Positions 51,199 through 53,015 of a DNA stretch of 53,015 nt are shown in pieces; the stretch's first letter is position 1, and every line of letters starts with the position of its first letter. Both the position numbers and the translations under genes were made by a program. The notes beneath the pieces are model-generated. The model was not told the origin of the DNA. It did not search any database and saw only the letters and a list, made by a program, of their open reading frames with translations. This stretch comes from a virus. Where the stretch lies: IMG/VR virus record IMGVR_UViG_3300028008_001497, positions 1 to 53,015 of that record, one strand, 5' to 3'.

Positions 51199-51290
51199 AG
51201 TCCTGCCTTTCTAAGTGCGTCTTGATCGATAGGCGCCTTCATAGCCTTTTCGTGTTGTGCGTTTTTATATTGTCTAAGTTCCCCAGGCAT
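51195..51290 (-). CDS. 31-residue small protein between queE and the 50794 gene
   Basis: A 31-codon frame starting at an ATG inside the end of queE (17-base overlap) and ending in an ATGA overlap with the next gene. The product is polar and helical (GELRQYKNAQHEKAMK, DQDALRKAGL). It fills the only gap in an otherwise overlapping operon, which favours a real gene. The frame remains open further upstream within queE, so a longer form is formally possible but unlikely. Confidence 0.55.
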   Translation of the reverse strand: MPGELRQYKNAQHEKAMKAPIDQDALRKAGL

Positions 51291-52230
51291 TTCCGAATAG
51301 GCTAATGTGGAGTCTTGGAGTGAATCGCCATCCTTCTGCCATACACGCTTCAGCAACGTCTTTAACATTGAGGGTGTATTCTTCACTGCGTCCACCCATT
51401 GGCATAAGATATACTGGACATTGTACCCCGGCATCTTGGTAAGCACTAACAGCTCTTTTAACTTCGATAAAGTCGTCTTCAGTAGCCACAACAAACTTAA
51501 GATAAAGTTCGCTACCGTCAACAGTAGTATACTCACGAGCAACATCAGGCTTGATAGCAGTTTCCCAAGGTTCTCCTGAGACACTAAGTTTTGGGGAACA
51601 ACTCCAAGTGACTGTAAGTCTGTCGCTGTCGTTGAGATAGTTGTAGAGATCGTCGTGTAAATGTTGTGTAGTATTTGTTTCAAATGTGATGTTCCTTAAA
51701 TCCTGCATACGTGGATGTTCAAACAGCTCTACGTAAAGCCGTTGCCACGCTAACAACGGTTCACCGCCTGTCATGATCAAGTGTACATCTTGACCATTGT
51801 CTTGTACCCACTTACCGTTAGGAGTAAGTGAAAGTAAATGCTCAACTACTTCATCTACAGTTGCTTGTCGATTAAAGTGTTTAAACTCTGGATAGATACT
51901 TGCATATGTATCGCAACCTGTGTGGATAATAGGCAGGTCTGTAAACTCTTTAGTTGTTTCATGTACACCTGCGTCAAGTAATCCTTGTACTTCGGCATTG
52001 TGAATAATGCCTGCTTTTTGTTTTACATCACGCATTGGTTCGTTCTTTAAGCCAAAGTTCATACAACGAAAGTTACAACCGAAGGTGCGTAGGAATACAC
52101 TGGGTACTCCTACAAACTTGCCTTCGCCTTGTACGCTATAAAAAGCTTCTGAATATCTTAGTTTCATAGATGTCTTTCTATTAACTGCTTCATAGTCAGG
52201 ATAACCTTTTTCAAATACTGGTGCTATCAT
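51274..52230 (-). CDS. queE: 7-carboxy-7-deazaguanine synthase QueE, atypical cluster motif
   Basis: 318 residues. QueE converts 6-carboxytetrahydropterin to 7-carboxy-7-deazaguanine, a radical SAM step of preQ0 synthesis. SEAFYSVQGEGKFVG (27-41), FLRTFGCNFRC (46-56) and MTGGEPL are family marks. The third cysteine of CxxxCxxC is missing at its normal place (CNFRCMNF); the matching CDTYAS phrase comes 49 residues later, with Cys106. The start at 52230 overlaps folE as ATGA. With FolE just upstream it forms a preQ0-type pair; no QueD is in view. Confidence 0.88.
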   Translation of the reverse strand: MIAPVFEKGYPDYEAVNRKTSMKLRYSEAFYSVQGEGKFVGVPSVFLRTFGCNFRCMNFGLKNEPMRDVKQKAGIIHNAEVQGLLDAGVHETTKEFTDLPIIHTGCDTYASIYPEFKHFNRQATVDEVVEHLLSLTPNGKWVQDNGQDVHLIMTGGEPLLAWQRLYVELFEHPRMQDLRNITFETNTTQHLHDDLYNYLNDSDRLTVTWSCSPKLSVSGEPWETAIKPDVAREYTTVDGSELYLKFVVATEDDFIEVKRAVSAYQDAGVQCPVYLMPMGGRSEEYTLNVKDVAEACMAEGWRFTPRLHISLFGNAWGT

Positions 52231-52958
52231 CTTGGTGCAAACTCCTGTTGGAGTTTGATGTTGTCAAAGAATTCTTTCTTTGTACCAGGATCGGTTTTAA
52301 ATGCACCTTTTAGCACACTTGTTTGTGTTAAACTACTATGTGCCATAATGCCTCTATTCTCACAACAACCGTGTGTTGCTTGAATGTAAACACCTAAGTG
52401 TTCTGCACCTGTGGCTTTTTGTATTTGCTTTGCAATATCACCAGCCAGTTCTTCTTGTAGTGTGCCACGTCTAGCACACCATTGTGCAATACGTGTGTAT
52501 TTGCTTAGTCCAATCAGTTTGTCTGCTGCAATAATACCAATGTACGCAATACCAGCTACTGGCTGATGGTGATGCGAACATACACTTTTTAGTTCGCTAC
52601 GTACTACCAACATTCCTTCATAACGATCTTCATCGTGATTGGGGAATGCAGTAGCCTTTGGCTGAGCAAAGTATCTACCACTCATAAGCTCATTGATATA
52701 CATTTTAGCAAGACGCTTTGCAGTGCCTTCGCTGTTAGGATCATTGTCTGTATCAATAATCAATGTTTCCAGTACATCTTGAAACTTGTATGTTAGTTCG
52801 TTCTGAATCTCTTGTAATTCAAACTCACTAATATGTTCGCTGATATTATCATTAGCAAAAAAACGTACATTGTTTTTTCTTAGTCTTTCACGTACGACTT
52901 CACTTACTTTCACTGTAGCCACAGTATCAGTGTCAAGTCCAATATTTTTATCTTCCAT
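52227..52958 (-). CDS. folE: GTP cyclohydrolase I
   Basis: 243 residues. The enzyme makes dihydroneopterin triphosphate from GTP, the first step of pterin and deazaguanine synthesis. SVCSHHHQPVAG holds zinc-binding Cys and His, HGCCENRGI the second Cys, and GLSKYTRIAQWCARR the catalytic region. About 45 N-terminal residues extend beyond the core. GGAG precedes the ATG. The gene is followed directly by queE. Its promoter probably lies at or beyond the right edge: AT-rich -10-like boxes are visible at about 52994-53004 but the -35 region is outside the window. Confidence 0.9.
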   Translation of the reverse strand: MEDKNIGLDTDTVATVKVSEVVRERLRKNNVRFFANDNISEHISEFELQEIQNELTYKFQDVLETLIIDTDNDPNSEGTAKRLAKMYINELMSGRYFAQPKATAFPNHDEDRYEGMLVVRSELKSVCSHHHQPVAGIAYIGIIAADKLIGLSKYTRIAQWCARRGTLQEELAGDIAKQIQKATGAEHLGVYIQATHGCCENRGIMAHSSLTQTSVLKGAFKTDPGTKKEFFDNIKLQQEFAPR

Positions 52959-53015
52959 TTGTTTCTCCGAGTTATAGACGAGGATGTCTATATTTTATAA
53001 TATAATGTATTTAGG

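Noticed and set aside
51291-51683. Longer N-terminal extension of the 31-codon frame
   Set aside because: It lies wholly within queE in another frame and gives an artificial-looking Ser/Thr/Leu-rich sequence; only the last 31 codons fit the operon.
44818-53015. tRNA genes in the gaps of the core region
   Set aside because: The gaps are short and filled by promoters, ribosome-binding sites or hairpins; no cloverleaf or T-loop pattern was seen.

Overview
The window looks like part of the genome of a T4-like marine myophage with AT-rich DNA; a Pelagibacter- or cyanobacteria-type host is an inference. The right part (about 39.4-53.0 kb, minus strand) carries familiar T4-like marine phage genes: GTP cyclohydrolase I (folE), QueE, a T4 RNase H-type 5' nuclease, a MoxR ATPase with a metallopeptidase/VWA partner, an Smr-domain protein, several small conserved phage proteins, a tail-fibre-like protein and a subtilisin-like virion-type protease. 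Core-type genes use TTGACA/TATAAT-type promoters. Structural-type genes are preceded by T4-late-like NATAAATA octamers. I see no tRNA, rRNA, CRISPR array, IS element or intergenic stretch above 300 bases.

The centre (3536-38044, plus strand) is a single, almost gap-free cassette of 35 genes whose neighbours mostly overlap by 1-17 bases. Seventeen of them are complete radical SAM enzymes, in four architectures: (A) short enzymes with the CxxxCxxC near the N-terminus and a C-terminal cysteine region (6413, 8661, 16954); (B) eight enzymes in which a twitch/SPASM-like cysteine module precedes the radical SAM core (7489, 9722, 11983, 15809, 17961, 19081, 21048, 22872); (C) three related enzymes with a CNYxCSYC motif, two of them close paralogues (14124, 24182, 26011); (D) three enzymes with an N-terminal B12-binding-like domain (27123, 33099, 34619). 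QueE and the C-terminal end of another probable family member at the left edge bring the total to nineteen. Between them lie two QueC-like PP-loop ATPases, two SGNH-hydrolase-like proteins, two SDR-like proteins, two nitroreductase-like proteins, four 2OG-Fe(II)-oxygenase-like proteins, a GNAT, a short aldehyde dehydrogenase, a class III aminotransferase, a repeat-built glycosyltransferase-like protein and a methyltransferase-like protein.

The cassette is flanked by minus-strand genes. On its right are a SET-domain protein and an asparagine-synthetase-like PP-loop protein, then the protease and a tail fibre. On its left are a second tail-fibre-like protein, a DUF6356-type membrane protein, a short ANL adenylating enzyme and a GNAT-like protein. 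Both ends of the cassette region run into convergent neighbours with overlapping 3' ends.

Together these genes look like a large phage-borne biosynthetic or modification pathway placed at a tail-fibre (host-recognition) locus. Adenylation, reduction, transamination, hydroxylation, ATP-dependent activation and many radical steps are all represented. The product cannot be read from the sequence; a modified surface glycan, nucleobase, peptide or small molecule are all possible. A second theme is promoter design: three promoters place the start ATG 6-7 bases after the -10 box, implying leaderless mRNAs, and three promoters build their -35 box over the stop codon of the preceding gene.
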